A DNA stretch of 64,000 nucleotides from Gari tellinella (lineage: Eukaryota > Mollusca > Bivalvia > Cardiida > Psammobiidae), in contig OV277861.1 in assembly GCA_922989275.2 (NCBI GenBank), positions 43,439,623 to 43,503,622 on the forward strand, in the 5' to 3' direction. The notes under the pieces are model-generated. The model was not told the origin of the DNA and made no database searches. It saw nothing but the letters and a program-made list of their open reading frames with translations. Position numbers and translations under genes: made by a program. The first letter of the stretch is position 1. Each line of letters begins with the position of its first letter. Of the stretch, positions 11,491 to 24,400 are shown piece by piece.

Positions 11491-11817
11491 TGATCCTCTA
11501 CCCCATCAACACACCTTTTACACCTTGAATTTATTCCTCTACTGAAGAAAATAGTTCCACTTTATACAGTGGTGAATGTGCACCATAAGACATATTTTCT
11601 TTATCCAAGCAGATGGTAAATTAAAGCAGACAGAAAGGTAAAGCAGAATGTGCATTCTGCTTTACTTTCACCCTGCTTTAAGCTACCGTTTGCTATGATA
11701 TGAGAAATATTTCTTACATTGCATATTCATGACTGTATAAAGGGGAACTATCTTCTTCAATGGAGGAATTAATTACTGGTATAGGCACATAAAAGATGTA
11801 ATGAAGTAATGGGTTAA
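11491..11817. repeat. Fold-back family A, symmetric variant with two long arms
   Basis: Both sides carry the long AT-rich arm (GAATTTATTCCTCTACTGAA on the left; its complement on the right), unlike all other copies, which have one long and one short arm. Confidence 0.75.
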
Positions 11818-11969
11818 CACATGTTTGTCTGTAATACAAGCTTGAACAATGTCAGCTGGTGCAGTCATCTTACATTAGAGAAGAAGTTATTATTTCCCAT
11901 TTAAACACAAACCAAACGCATTGCAATAATATGTAGAAAATGGCATTTGTCTGCAATCTCTTGCGCTAT

Positions 11970-12065
11970 ACTTTAATCAGAGTGGCAAATAGTTTGGAGC
12001 CTGATCAGACGCCGGGTTACCCGGCGTCTGATCAGGCTCTAAACTGTTTGCAATGGATATAGTAG
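11970..12065. repeat. Core 2 hairpin (family E type)
   Basis: Arms AATAGTTTGGAGCCTGATCA and TGATCAGGCTCTAAACTG with tip GCCGGGTTACCCGGC. Confidence 0.65.
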
Positions 12066-12149
12066 TTTCAGCATGAATGTGTTTATTGGGAAAGAATCGT
12101 AACTGTCTTCTCCACTGTATACCTGGAGCTGTCATTATCTGATATCAGG

Positions 12150-12345
12150 GGGCCGCTTCATAAAACTTCGCACAACAAAAACGGTCGTAAGTCATTTAAA
12201 ATACATTTAATTTCTGATTTCTCTATCTAATCCTGTCTTGTGACATCTCCTTGGAATCGTCTTTTCAAGAAGATTCCAAAGAGATGTCACAAGACAGAAT
12301 TAGACAGAGAATTTTTTTCAGTCATTTTGTATTCATTTGAGTGAT
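12150..12345 (+). repeat. Fold-back family F, next to TRAP1 stop
   Basis: GGGGGCCGCTTCATAAAACT at left; core 3 hairpin at 12225-12305; right end degenerate. Lies 40 bp downstream of the TRAP1 stop, so probably in the 3' UTR. Confidence 0.75.
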
Positions 12346-12384
12346 GCATGTCACATTAACAGTCTCGATGTTCGTAAGTTTGCT

Positions 12385-12486
12385 CTACTCTTTGTTCAGG
12401 GCCTTCTCCAACAGCTGATTGAGGCGTGTTACCATGGAGCGGGGATCATCCATAAGGCCAGCTGTTACCATGGCGTTGTCATACAA
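12385..12486 (-). CDS. TRAP1: TRAP1 exon 18, terminal
   Basis: Acceptor CTTTTCAG|TTG, 33 codons then TAG. Encodes [20 protein letters not shown] followed by [12 protein letters not shown], matching the family C-terminus. No MEEVD tail, as expected for an organelle Hsp90. Confidence 0.94.
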   Translation of the reverse strand: MYDNAMVTAGLMDDPRSMVTRLNQLLEKALNKE

Positions 12487-15400
12487 CTGAAAAGACAACA
12501 ACATAAATACAAAACATTACTTTAACTCATTGAACACTAGCAACGAGTATACAGTGAAACCCCTCTAAACCAGACATGTGTGGGAACAACAAAAACATCC
12601 GGTTTAGAGGGGTTTCCCATGTAGAGGGGTTTTAACTCATAGCTTGTTTCTAGTATGGAAGATGGCTGATCACTTAAAGCAGGTTGAAAGTAAAGCATTC
12701 TGCTTTACTTTGAACCTGCTTTAAGCCATCATCTGCTAGAATATAGAAAATATTTCTGATGATATAAAAAAATTATGTTCATGAATGTATTTTCTTCAGA
12801 AGGAATAAATCAAAGGCATAAAAATGGGTGAGAAACGGGACCAAAGTTTTTGTCCAGTTTAGAGAGAATTTCGGTTTTTAGAGGTTCCGGTTTAAAGGGG
12901 TTTCACTGTACTTGAATTTGAAAAATGCTGTACATGTGAAGACTACACTTATCCTATACAAACAGTGTAGACCATGATCAGAGAGCTCCTAAAGGGGTGT
13001 ACTCTTCACATGTGCACTTTTTATGAATGACAAGTCCACTCATAGCTTTGGTTGAATGTGTTAAAGATACAGAGCTCCAGAAAACTTATGTCTCACGTAA
13101 ATCACATGCAAATAACTTTTATTTCAGTACACGGATTACATAAGATTCTAGTCTTGATTTACGTAAGACTTAACAAGTTTAAAATGCAAACATAAAATGA
13201 TCTATCAACACTCAATATGAATTTTGACAATGACTTCACTCCTTCACTTTTTATTAACCCATTACCTCATAAATATACCTTATTATGCCTTTTATTCATT
13301 CCTCCATTGAAGGAAATCATTATAATTTATACAGTCATGAATATGCACCATAAGAAATAGTTTCTATATCCTTGCAATTAATTTAACCCTTTCCCACATA
13401 GCATATCTCTAGTATTGAATATAGGTGTCCACTTAAAGCAGGTTGAAAGTAAGGCAGAATGCGCTTTAAGCGCATTCTGCTTTACTTTCAGCCTGCTTTA
13501 AGCTATCATCTGCTAGAATATAGAAAATATTTTGTATGATACATATTTATGAATGTATAAATTGGAACTGTTTTCTTCAGGGCAAGAATAAACTGAAGGC
13601 ACTAAAGAATGCGCTAAAAGGCGTTTCTATGGGGGAAAGGGTTAAAGATTGTCTATATGGTTAATGGGTTAACGAAGAATCTGCAGCCAGGAGGTTAGGG
13701 CTATACAGTACTGTTTTGATTCGTACAACGATCCTCTAAGCAAATTGAGTCCTTCCTTAAAACGATGCTTGCCACCGTTCCCAATATAAGTCGAGAGAAT
13801 TATGTCTATAGCTTTCACTGCTGCAACAACGTATGCTGAAAATTGTTGTCTGCTATTTCTTTTCTTTTTTTTAAAATTTACTTTATGTACTGGACATTTT
13901 CACTGAAGAAACATAAAGATGAGTGACCAAACAGTTTGAACCCAGATCAAACACTGTGTTACGCGTTGGGTTATAATTGTTTGCAAATGTAAGCCAAGTC
14001 GTGCTCAGCACTCTAAAGGGATTCATTTTCCTCCCTTATATAATAACAACTCTAAGGGGATTCATTTTCCACTCTATAACAACTCCCTTCGAACAACACA
14101 CACAATCCGTGTCTCCCATTTGGTGTTGTTGTAGAGAGGGAGCACTGTATTAAGACAACATTAATTGAGATAACAGATAGTCACATGGTGCATAGAGAAT
14201 GAGAACAGCATTTTGTAATGTCTGGTTGGGTATGTACGGGTATATAACCTGAAGGTTATCTCAAAGTCAGAGCCCTATCCCTTCAATCCCTTAGTAACTG
14301 TAGTCTGCTTAAAATATCGTCTGCTAAAGTTTTGAAATTCTTTCGGCTTAATTTCTTTTTCTTGAAACAGGTTCCCATGACAAACAGTTTGGATCCAAAT
14401 CAGGCCCCACTTTAAGTGGGGCCTGATCTGGATCCAAACTGTTTGCAAAGATGTTCAATACAGGTTTTTAGCATTGAAAGTGTTAAGTAAATCAGGACCA
14501 AGAGGGCTTCCGACGACCTGATAGAGATAACTCGTATCCCATGGCTGTACATGAGTATGCAAACAATTTGGATCCAAACCATGCAACACACATGATCGTG
14601 GTCAGCAAGTATCATGAAGAATCAATTTACAGAAATTAGAACAATGACATTTTATAAGCAGATGACATTTTTCCGAGTTCAAAATGTTTTAATCCTTTGT
14701 TCTTATCTGTCATGAATTGGTTAGCACATGAACAGATTATATGAAGCCAGATCACACAATAATGACCAAAGTTAAACCTTAACTCCATAGATACTAATTT
14801 TTACAGCTTTAACCCATTACCCTATAAATACGCCTTTTTACGCCTCTGAATTATTCATCACTTGAAGAAAATAGATAAAATTTTATACAATGATAAATAT
14901 GCATCATAAGAAATATTTTCTATATTCTGGCAGATGGTAGCTTAAAGCAGGCCGAAAGTAAAGCAGAATGCACCTTAAAGCACATTCTGCTTTACTTTCA
15001 ACCTGCTTTAAGTGGTCACATATCATCAAAACTAGAAATAGGGTAATGGTTTCGTTTATTCCTCCACTGAAGAAAATAGTTCTAATTGATAGTCAAGAAT
15101 ATGCATATATGCATCTTAAGAAATATTTTCTATAATCTAGCATTGGGTACATGTATGTAATTTTAAAAGCCGGCTGATACATGCAGAAAGGTAAAACACA
15201 TTTTAAGGCACATTCTTCTTTAGTTTCAGCCTGCTTTAAGCAACCATCTGTCTTCAATACTGAAAACAAGCCATGGAAGGGTTAAAGATCTTGATCCCAA
15301 AACCATACTTGACGTTCAATATCTGACACAAAATTACATTTTTAGGGCACAAGATGTTTATTGTAATTGTAGTTATTTGTCTTCTCTCGCTTTGTAGGTA

Positions 15401-18400
15401 AATTTATATAATTTCATGTGAAGCGCCTTTGAACACATAACTCCGCGGGTGTGAAAAGAGCACTATATGAATCTGGTATAATAATAACAAGATCACTTTC
15501 AACAGCAGGTTCAGGCTAAACAGTGCAAGGCAAATAAATCCATTGAATGCTTCAAATAAATATTGCTTCCTAAAATAATCATCTGATTTAAGGCTACAGT
15601 GTATACTAATGTACACATTAGCAGACAGAGTAGATGCTGAAAAGATGCCATGTTATGCAGCCGCTCATAAGAGTTTGCAGCGGCGGGTATATGTGCCTGA
15701 GTGATTACCTTTGCAAACAGTTTGGATCAAGATGAGATGCCATGTAACAGGGTGTCTCATCAGGATCCAAACTGTTTGACACTCTGCCCCGGTTTTAAAA
15801 ATAAAATTAGAAAATCTATTTTTAGAACACCAGCAGACGATAATTGTTGCAGACGAAAAAACTAACCAGCATGCAAAGAGTTAAGGAAATATAGCAGATG
15901 ACATTTTGAAAATGATAAGTGATATCGGATACACTTCAATTCATCAAAATGTTTGACTGAATTTCAACTTATAGCATGCTGAAATTTCAAATCAACTGAA
16001 CCATTCTCTAATAAATGAATAGTTTAGATTTATCCCAAGGGCTTTTCTTTCATAATATTATAGAGTATGACAAACAGTGCAGAACCAGAACCGAGGACTC
16101 TGTAAGTAACCCTCTGATCTGGTTCTTCACTGTTTGTAAAGGATAGATATATCCAAATCATGCACTACAAAGGTTAAGAGTTGGCCTTTTACATGTAGGA
16201 CATTATACTTTTCTAGTATTTGCAAACAGATCAATCAGTCTAGTCTTGCATTTCATAAACCATGTACCCTTTCTTGTCCAGAACATCTGCAATACAATTT
16301 TAACCCATTACCCCATAGATAAGCCTTTTAAACCCTTAACCCTATACCCCATAGCCTGTTTCTAGTTTTGAAGATATGTGACTGCTTAAAGTAGGTTGAA
16401 AGTAAAGCAGAATGCGCCTTGAGGCGCATTCTGCTTTACTTTCAACCTTTAAGTTTGCAACTACCAGAATATAGAAATTATTTCTTATAAAACATATTCA
16501 TAACTATATCAATTGGAACTATTTTCTTCAGTGAAGGAATAATTTTGAGGCGTAAAAAGGCGTATTTATGGGGAAATGGGCCAAATTTATTTCTCAACTG
16601 AAGAAAATAGTTTCATTTTATATGGTCATGAATATATATGCACCATAAGAAATATTTTCTTCATTCTGTAGATGGTAGCTTAAAGCAGGCTGAAAATATT
16701 TGTACATGCTTTAAGCAGTCATCTGTCTTCTAAACTAGAAACAGACTATGGACAAAGCTTTAATAAATTGAAAAGTTTCATGTTCTGTATATTGCAATTA
16801 CAACAGTATCCATCTATTTTGAAAGTTAGGGGTAAAAGATCCTGGATAAATTGGCTGAATAAACTGGTGCATTAAGCACTTAACTCTTAGCATGCCAGCT
16901 GTGATATCATGATAACCTTTGCAAACAGAAAGCTAGCTCCTTACGGAGCTTTCTGTTTTATGTTCACCTTGCTTAAAGCTGTCACCTGTATTATATGAAG
17001 TCAATTAGCCTTGTTTCAGTGGCCGAATTAGGTTTCACTGTGTCATGATAGTAAGACATACAGAGAAGTCTCTGGTTTACTCATTGTTGGTCTTTAAGAT
17101 AAGTGAGAGTTTAATGCAGAATAAAAGTACTGCAGAAAGCTTGAACTTTCTACAGTATTTTTATCCTTCACTAAGTAGCCACCTGCTTTTAAAGCACTTC
17201 GTTTTCTCCTCAATGCTTGGTCACTATAATATAGGATGTACCATACTTTCGCACATTCCATAGCTGTCAGTGTATGAGACCCCTTTGCAATATCCCATCA
17301 ACAGGGGTCAAAATTATCCTCATATAGTATTGGTATCTATGAAATACCCCACCCTTCAGTGTGAGCCAAATCACGGTGTTGTACACCAGAAACCCTTCAT
17401 TCCTTATCAGACACCTGGTTACTGGTTATAACTCTTAAGTAAACCAGTTCATTCAATCAAAGTAGGTTTGAGTCAGTTAACCCATCAATGCCTGGATATT
17501 GCAATGAACTCTTCCTGTATACTTGCTGGAAGATTTCATTGTAGATATACACTCTAGTTTTATTTAAAAGACACTGCAGTGTTTGTCCATATAGAAAAAT
17601 ATTTCAGATGATATAGTAAACAGTGATAGGATGTTGCACAACTCAACAAGGCCTACACTGTTTGCCAATGTCCACATTAGTAGATACCTAAAAGATGGTA
17701 GCTTACATTAGGCAGCCTGCTTTAATTGGTCACCTGTCTCCAAAACTATAAACAAGCTATGGGGGGGGGGGGGGGGGGTAATGGGTAAAGATTTTATATT
17801 TGGACTTATATTTTATATTTGGACTTATATTTAGAAATCAATTTAGAATTTCAGGAGATATCATGCAATTTTGAAACAAACGCTATTTATTCAAGGGTTC
17901 AAAGAGTTGAGATGGCATGCATTGCCATCTTCAAAATCTTAGTATCCAAGTTACTGCGCAATCTTCATCAAACAAGAGATTACCAAGGACTTCTACACGA
18001 CCTCTACTGAATTACCCAGCAATCTGTAACTGGGAACCAGCTAGTTTGAAACCTTACTGTATAAAGCGATTTAAACGTCCATGGGGGGCAATTCAGGGTC
18101 CAAAATTTTAATCAGGGTTTCAGTGTTAAACTCTTTGCACACTAACACAGTGAAACAGTATTACCTTTGCAAACAAAATGGGACCCAATGGAACCCCATA
18201 TATGCTCAAACTGTTTGACACTCTGACCCTTTTTTAAAATAACTTTTTAGAAAATTTGAAGTTTAGAAAATAATAGACAACACAAGTAGCAGACGAAATG
18301 TTAAGTTTGTTTCGGTTTAACCCATTACCCCATAAATATGCCTTTTTACGCCTTTCATTTATTCCTCCACGGAAGAAAATAGTTTCCTTTTATACAGTCA

Positions 18401-21400
18401 TGAATAAGTATTATAAGAAATATTTTCTATATCCTAGCAGATAATAGCTTAAAGAAGGCTGAAAGTAAAGCAGAATGCGCCTTAAGGCGCATTCTGCTTT
18501 ACTTTCAACCTGCTTTAAGTAATTAACTGTCTTCAAAACTAGAAATAGGCTATGGGGTAATGGGTTAACAGCACTGCAACACAATTATGGTTATATTGCT
18601 ACCGTGTGAATGCATTCTTTGTGAATGTAGTAGTGTCCCTTTTTTGTGAGGGTGTACATGTATTGTAGCCTTATCCTCAACTCCCCATCCCACTGGGAGC
18701 TCGAAAAATTAGTACTTGAAGAGTTAAAGTTCAACACAGTGTTTTTGACTATGTTTGGCAGGTACTATATTTGGAGGGGCATTTATTAGAGCGGGTGCAT
18801 TTAAAAGGGAGTATACAGTAGTATTGGTAGTTGGTACCCTGTGTCCAAAATACGGTTAACACGCAGATACAGTCAAACTTGTGTTACGCTGGGACACATC
18901 AAGGATTACATGAAATCTTTCAGACACCCAACTGTTTAATGCAAAACAGAGGTAATGCAGAAAGCTCCTACAGGAGCTTTCTGCATTACTTTTGTTCTAC
19001 ATTAAGCAGCCATCTGTTTTATGGGTGTCCCTTTACTTCTTCAGTGAACGGCTGATTAACATGAGTGTGACTGCACATATAGATATAGGGCGTTTTCTGT
19101 TATCAAAATTCAAACAAGGCCTGATAAATGACCCAGAAATCTTACAAAATCTCATGCAGAAATAATCTGACACAATTGATGTTCTACATTTATCACTATC
19201 ATATCATCTTATATAAAACTTTTGTCCATTTCAAAATGTCATTTCATATAAACAGTAACGGGTAGGCTTGAAATTTCTGCCTCATACCTTGTAACCCATT
19301 ACCCTATAAATATGCCTTTTTCCCCTTTAATTTATTAATTTATTAATACTGAAGAAAATAGTTCCAGTAATTCAGTTATCAAAATGTACCAACAATTTTT
19401 TCTTCTAAATACTAGCAAACAGTAGCTTAAAGCAGGCTGAAAGTAAAGCAGAATACACCTTAAATGTGTATTCTGCTTTAGTTCCAACCTGCTTTAAGTG
19501 GTCACCAGCTGTACTCAAAACTAGAAACAGACTATGGGGTAATGGGTTAAGGTACGTACACGCTCATGATATCTGACCTAGATCAAATATTTAACACATA
19601 TCTAGATCTACACCAGGTTTTCGGTAAACCTAGTGATTGTAAAAATCTTTTTAACCAATTACCCCATTTCTAGTTTTGAAGATAGGTGACCACTTAAAGC
19701 AGGTTGAAAGTAAAGCAGAATGCACCTTAAGACTGTTTTATTTTAAGCTACAGTCTGCTAGGATATAGAAACTATTTATTTGTTTGCATATTCATGACTG
19801 TATAAATTAGAACTATTTTCTTCAGTAAAGGAATAAATTAAAAGGCATAACAGGTGTATCTATGGAGTAACTGGCTAAAGATTGGATGAAGTGGCTAATC
19901 TGTGATAACCATTAGCTCCATAGACACACCTTTTAACCCATTACCCCATAAATTGTTTCTATTTACGAAGATAGCTAACCACTTAAAGCAGGTTGAAAGT
20001 AAAGCAGAATGTGCCTCAAGGCACATTCTCTTTACTTTCAGCCTGCTTTAAGCTACCTTCTGCTAGGATTTAGAAAATATTTCTTAATGTACATTTTCAT
20101 GACTGTATAAAATGGAACTATATTCTTCAGTGGAGGAATAATTTAATTAAAGGTGTAAAAAGGCGTATTTATGGGGTAATGGGTTAACACCTTTACCTAT
20201 TCCTCATATGACAACCTTTTCATGCTTCAATAGCCTGTTCTAGTTTTGAAGATGCTTGGCCACTTTAAGCGGGTTGAAAGTAAAGCAGAAGAGGAGCATT
20301 TTGTTTTACTTTTAGTTTGCTTTAAGCTACCATCTGCTAGGATATAGGACATATTTTCCTGTGGTGCATATTCATGACTTTATAAAGTGGAATTATTTTC
20401 ACTATATATATGTACAGTCGGCTGAGCGGTCATTCGGACTGAAAGTAGACTTTAACTTGGTATATTACTTTTTTTTTATTACTAGGAGAAATACATTAAA
20501 GGCTTATATAAATTATGGAGTAAAGGGTTAAAGAGGAAAAGGTTAAGCAACTGTTTAATCATAGAAACTCCTATAACTTTATGTTACTATTGTAGTCGGC
20601 TTGAAATTGCGGTGTAATGGTGTGGTACAACCCATTTCCTCATAGCCTTTTCCTAAAATCGAAGACAGTGACAACTTCAAGCAGGTTGAAAGTAGAGCAG
20701 ATTGCACCTTAATACAGTCTGCTTTACTTTCTGTCTGCTTTAAGCTACCATCTGCTAGGATATATAAAACTATTTTCTTCAGTGGAGGAATACAATAGCT
20801 GTGCTAAAATGCCCTTCTACGGGGGAAAGGGTTAAGCAGGTTGAAAATAAAGCATTTTGCTTTACTTCAAGACTGCTTTATGCTACCATATGCTCTAATA
20901 AGATATAGTATTTGATTAAATATATATGGTGCATATCTAGGACAATATAAAGTTGACCCATTTTCTTCCGAGAAGTAATAGGTTAATAGCTCAGATGATA
21001 GAGTTGAAATAGAAAGCGAAAAAGACCTGGGTACAAGTCACAACTTTTTCACCATGTTATCTACCATGTCCTGATAAATTAGCAAAATCAGACAGGTGAT
21101 TTTTTAGTCTATCTATCAATACAGGGTGGAGTCGCCATGGCGGTTGTATGGAGGAAGGGGTTAACCAATCTCCTGCTTACACTTTTTGAAAGCAGTGAAG
21201 ATCCAGATCAGACAGCTCCTGAAGAAGCTGTCAGATCCATGTCTGCTCCGTTCTCTTACAGGATCTGTCTGAAACTAGCCTGATTTCTTCCCTGGGTGAA
21301 AGTTTTCCTGATTTTATTGGCCTTGTGATAGTTCAGATGACTGATATTAATAGTGGGCAGTTTCTGATGTGAATATTCAGTAGGAGAAGGGCTGATTGCT

Positions 21401-24400
21401 TGAACCCCCCAAAGAAGTGCCATTGAGTACATTTAATGTATTCCCCCAATAGCTAAATTTTAAAGTCATAAGCATGCGCCAAAAGAAATATTTTCTATAT
21501 CCAAGTAGATGGTAGCTTAAAGCAGGCTGAAAGTAAAGCATGTTCTGTTCACATTCTGCTTTACTTTCAACCTGCTTTAAGTGGTCACTTGTCTTCAAAA
21601 CTAGAAAAACAGGCTATGGAGTAAGGGATAATAATAATCTATAGATACAACAGAGTGTCCCAGACGCACTTGTAACCATTATATAACTGGGGAAATAACT
21701 TCCTTTTACATAGACTGAAATAATCATGTAATTATCTACTTAACCATTTCCTCCATAGGTTGTTTTAAGAAGTTGTTTCTCCTAAAGGAGCTTTCTTGTT
21801 TTACTTTCTGTCTGATTTAAAACATCCTGGGATGATTAACCCATTACCCCATAAATACGCCTTTTTATGACTTTAATTTATTCCTCCACTAAAGGAAATA
21901 GTTCTGATTTATAGTCAGGAATATGTAGCAAAAGAAATATTTTCTAAATTCTATCAAATGCACTTTAAGGCACATTTTACTTTACTTTCAACCTGCTTTA
22001 AGTAGCCACCTGTTTTCAAAACTAGAAACATGCTATGGGGTAATGGGTTAAACAGTCAACCAGCCATATGTTTCTGGTCCCTATGACCTTTCCTTTTTAT
22101 TTTCAGCATGCATTAACCCTTTACTCCATAGAGAAACAGCCTAAGGTGTAAAGGGTTAACACATTCAACACGTTGCAACAAGTATACTAGTCATCTACAA
22201 GTGGTGTACCTGTGAAGAGTTCACTTGTCCTATGCAAAAAGGATAGACTGTCGGATCAGAGGGTTCCCACAGGAACCATCACAACAGGTCTGCACTGTTT
22301 GATATTTTGAAATATATTGTTAAGATCAACCCTAAATAAGAAAACATGGACTAAACTTGACTGGAAACTAAAATTGACCATCTGAAGTCCAAAGGGTGAA
22401 TGAGTTACAATAACCATAAGGGAGATAATCCATGGTACCTAATTATTAGTAATATAAACTGATTATATTAACCATTGTACAGTAAACCCCTCTATTACGA
22501 TCACTAAACAGTAGGTTAACTGCTTGTATAAAATACAGGTGACAGCTTAAAGCAAGGTGACAGTAAAACAGAAAGCTCCTAAAGGAGCTTTCTGTTTCAC
22601 TGTCACCTTGCTTTAAGCAGTCACCTGTCTTAAACACCTAATAATTTACATAATTTAGTGGTGGTAATAGCGAGACTATTGAGTATGTCTGAGAAGATAG
22701 GGAGAGTAATCCTTGTACAAACAGGAAATGGTCCTTAACTCTTATCCTGCCAATCAAGTCTTGACTGGTATTTGCACACACACAGTTTTGATCCAGATCT
22801 TATCTGGATCAAAGCTTTTTAGAAATCTGAATTTTACCAAATTTGCAAATTTACAATTTCAAAGCAATGTATATTGGAAGGAGAAGGATTACGACTAAAC
22901 TAGGTGATATAAAAAGATCATTCAATATTACCTGATCCCTGAAACTTCAAATCAACAATTCCAGTTTCCACTTCAGAGTAGTCCATTTTTTTTTCACTTT
23001 TTGACTGTTTTTACAGTATACATGTATATTGCAAAATGACAAACAGTGAAGACACTAATAAGAGAGCTCAAACAGGAGCCCTTTGATCTGGGTCTACAAT
23101 GTTTCCATAGGACAGGTGTAATCTTCACAGGTACAATGTTTGTAAAGGATGGATATATGCACCACTAGAGTTCAATGGATTAGTTAAAACAGGGTTGCAG
23201 ATATTAGAAATATTAACCCTTTCCCCCATAGAAGTGTCTTATAGTGCATTTAATTTATTCCTTCACTGAAGACAATAGTTCCAATCTATACAGTCATGAA
23301 CATGTACCAAAAGAAATATTTTCTATGATCCTATCAAATGGTAGCTTAAAACAGGCTGACAATAAAGCAGAATGCGTCTTAAGGTGCATTCTGCTTTTCT
23401 TAAACCTGCTTTAATTGATCCCCTGTCTACAAAACTAGAAACAGGCTTTTAGGTAAAAGGTTATTTTTTCCCTAGAATCCCCCCCCCCCCCCCCCCCTTT
23501 ACTAATTCACAATTGCCACTTTGAGTATTTATGAAAAAGGATTTGAATTTGGAATGATTTTATGTTGCTTTAACTATACATTTTCAGTATATTGCGACGT
23601 CCAGCTAATCACAGGTTGAGGAAGACCCCAGAGTCCCTTTATGCACTGTTTCAGGCACTAATCGGCAACTGGGTATAGGTCGTTTGCAGTTAAAAAAAAC
23701 ACGACAATTTTCAAATATTTCCACAACAAGACAACGAAGTCAAATGAAATTTTGCATAGATTTATGATATACCTATACCAACTCTGACAAAAAATAACAA
23801 TTTTTTTCTCTTCGTAATAAAAAAGTTTTATTCATAACTTCTATATAAAGTTTACACTTCTAAGGGACATTTTTCCGAAGGGTGATTTCAAGTTATTCAA
23901 CAGCCTTTCTTTCACGACTACGTAACGCCTCACCGTTAAGCTATCGCATACCATAGTAGTTTACAACTAACCGAATGAGGCCCTGACTGGGGTAAGTTTT
24001 AAACGTATTAACCGACCATACTGTCATTTGCGAACATGTTGGATCCTGATCGGACAACGGAGCCATTTCGTATCTAAATAGGATCCGAACCATGTGCCAC
24101 TCATATAAAAGTTTTATCAACAAAACGCAAAACAACTAAATGTGATAATTAGTAGAAGAGACATGTTCATACTAGACGATCTACACAAACTTACCATAAT
24201 AAATTTTCAACAGAATGTTTCCAGAGCAGATCGTAAACCTTTATTATTGTTTCGTTTAAAGGAAACAAAACGTAACGTAAACATACTGCAATACAACTCG
24301 AACACTGATACATATTATCAGGGCTCCAGATAAGGGGAGTATTTCCAGAACTAAAATCTTTATTTCTGAATTAAGCCCTATGGTGTGACTACTTGATCAT

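Larger units (their letters stand above)
3381..12384. other. Intergenic region between ATP6V0C and TRAP1 3' end
   Basis: No convincing coding sequence on either strand. It holds the ATP6V0C 3' UTR of unknown length and many fold-back elements of families A, B, C, D, E, F, G and H (listed separately). Convergent transcription of ATP6V0C (+) and TRAP1 (-) is directed into this region. Confidence 0.6.
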
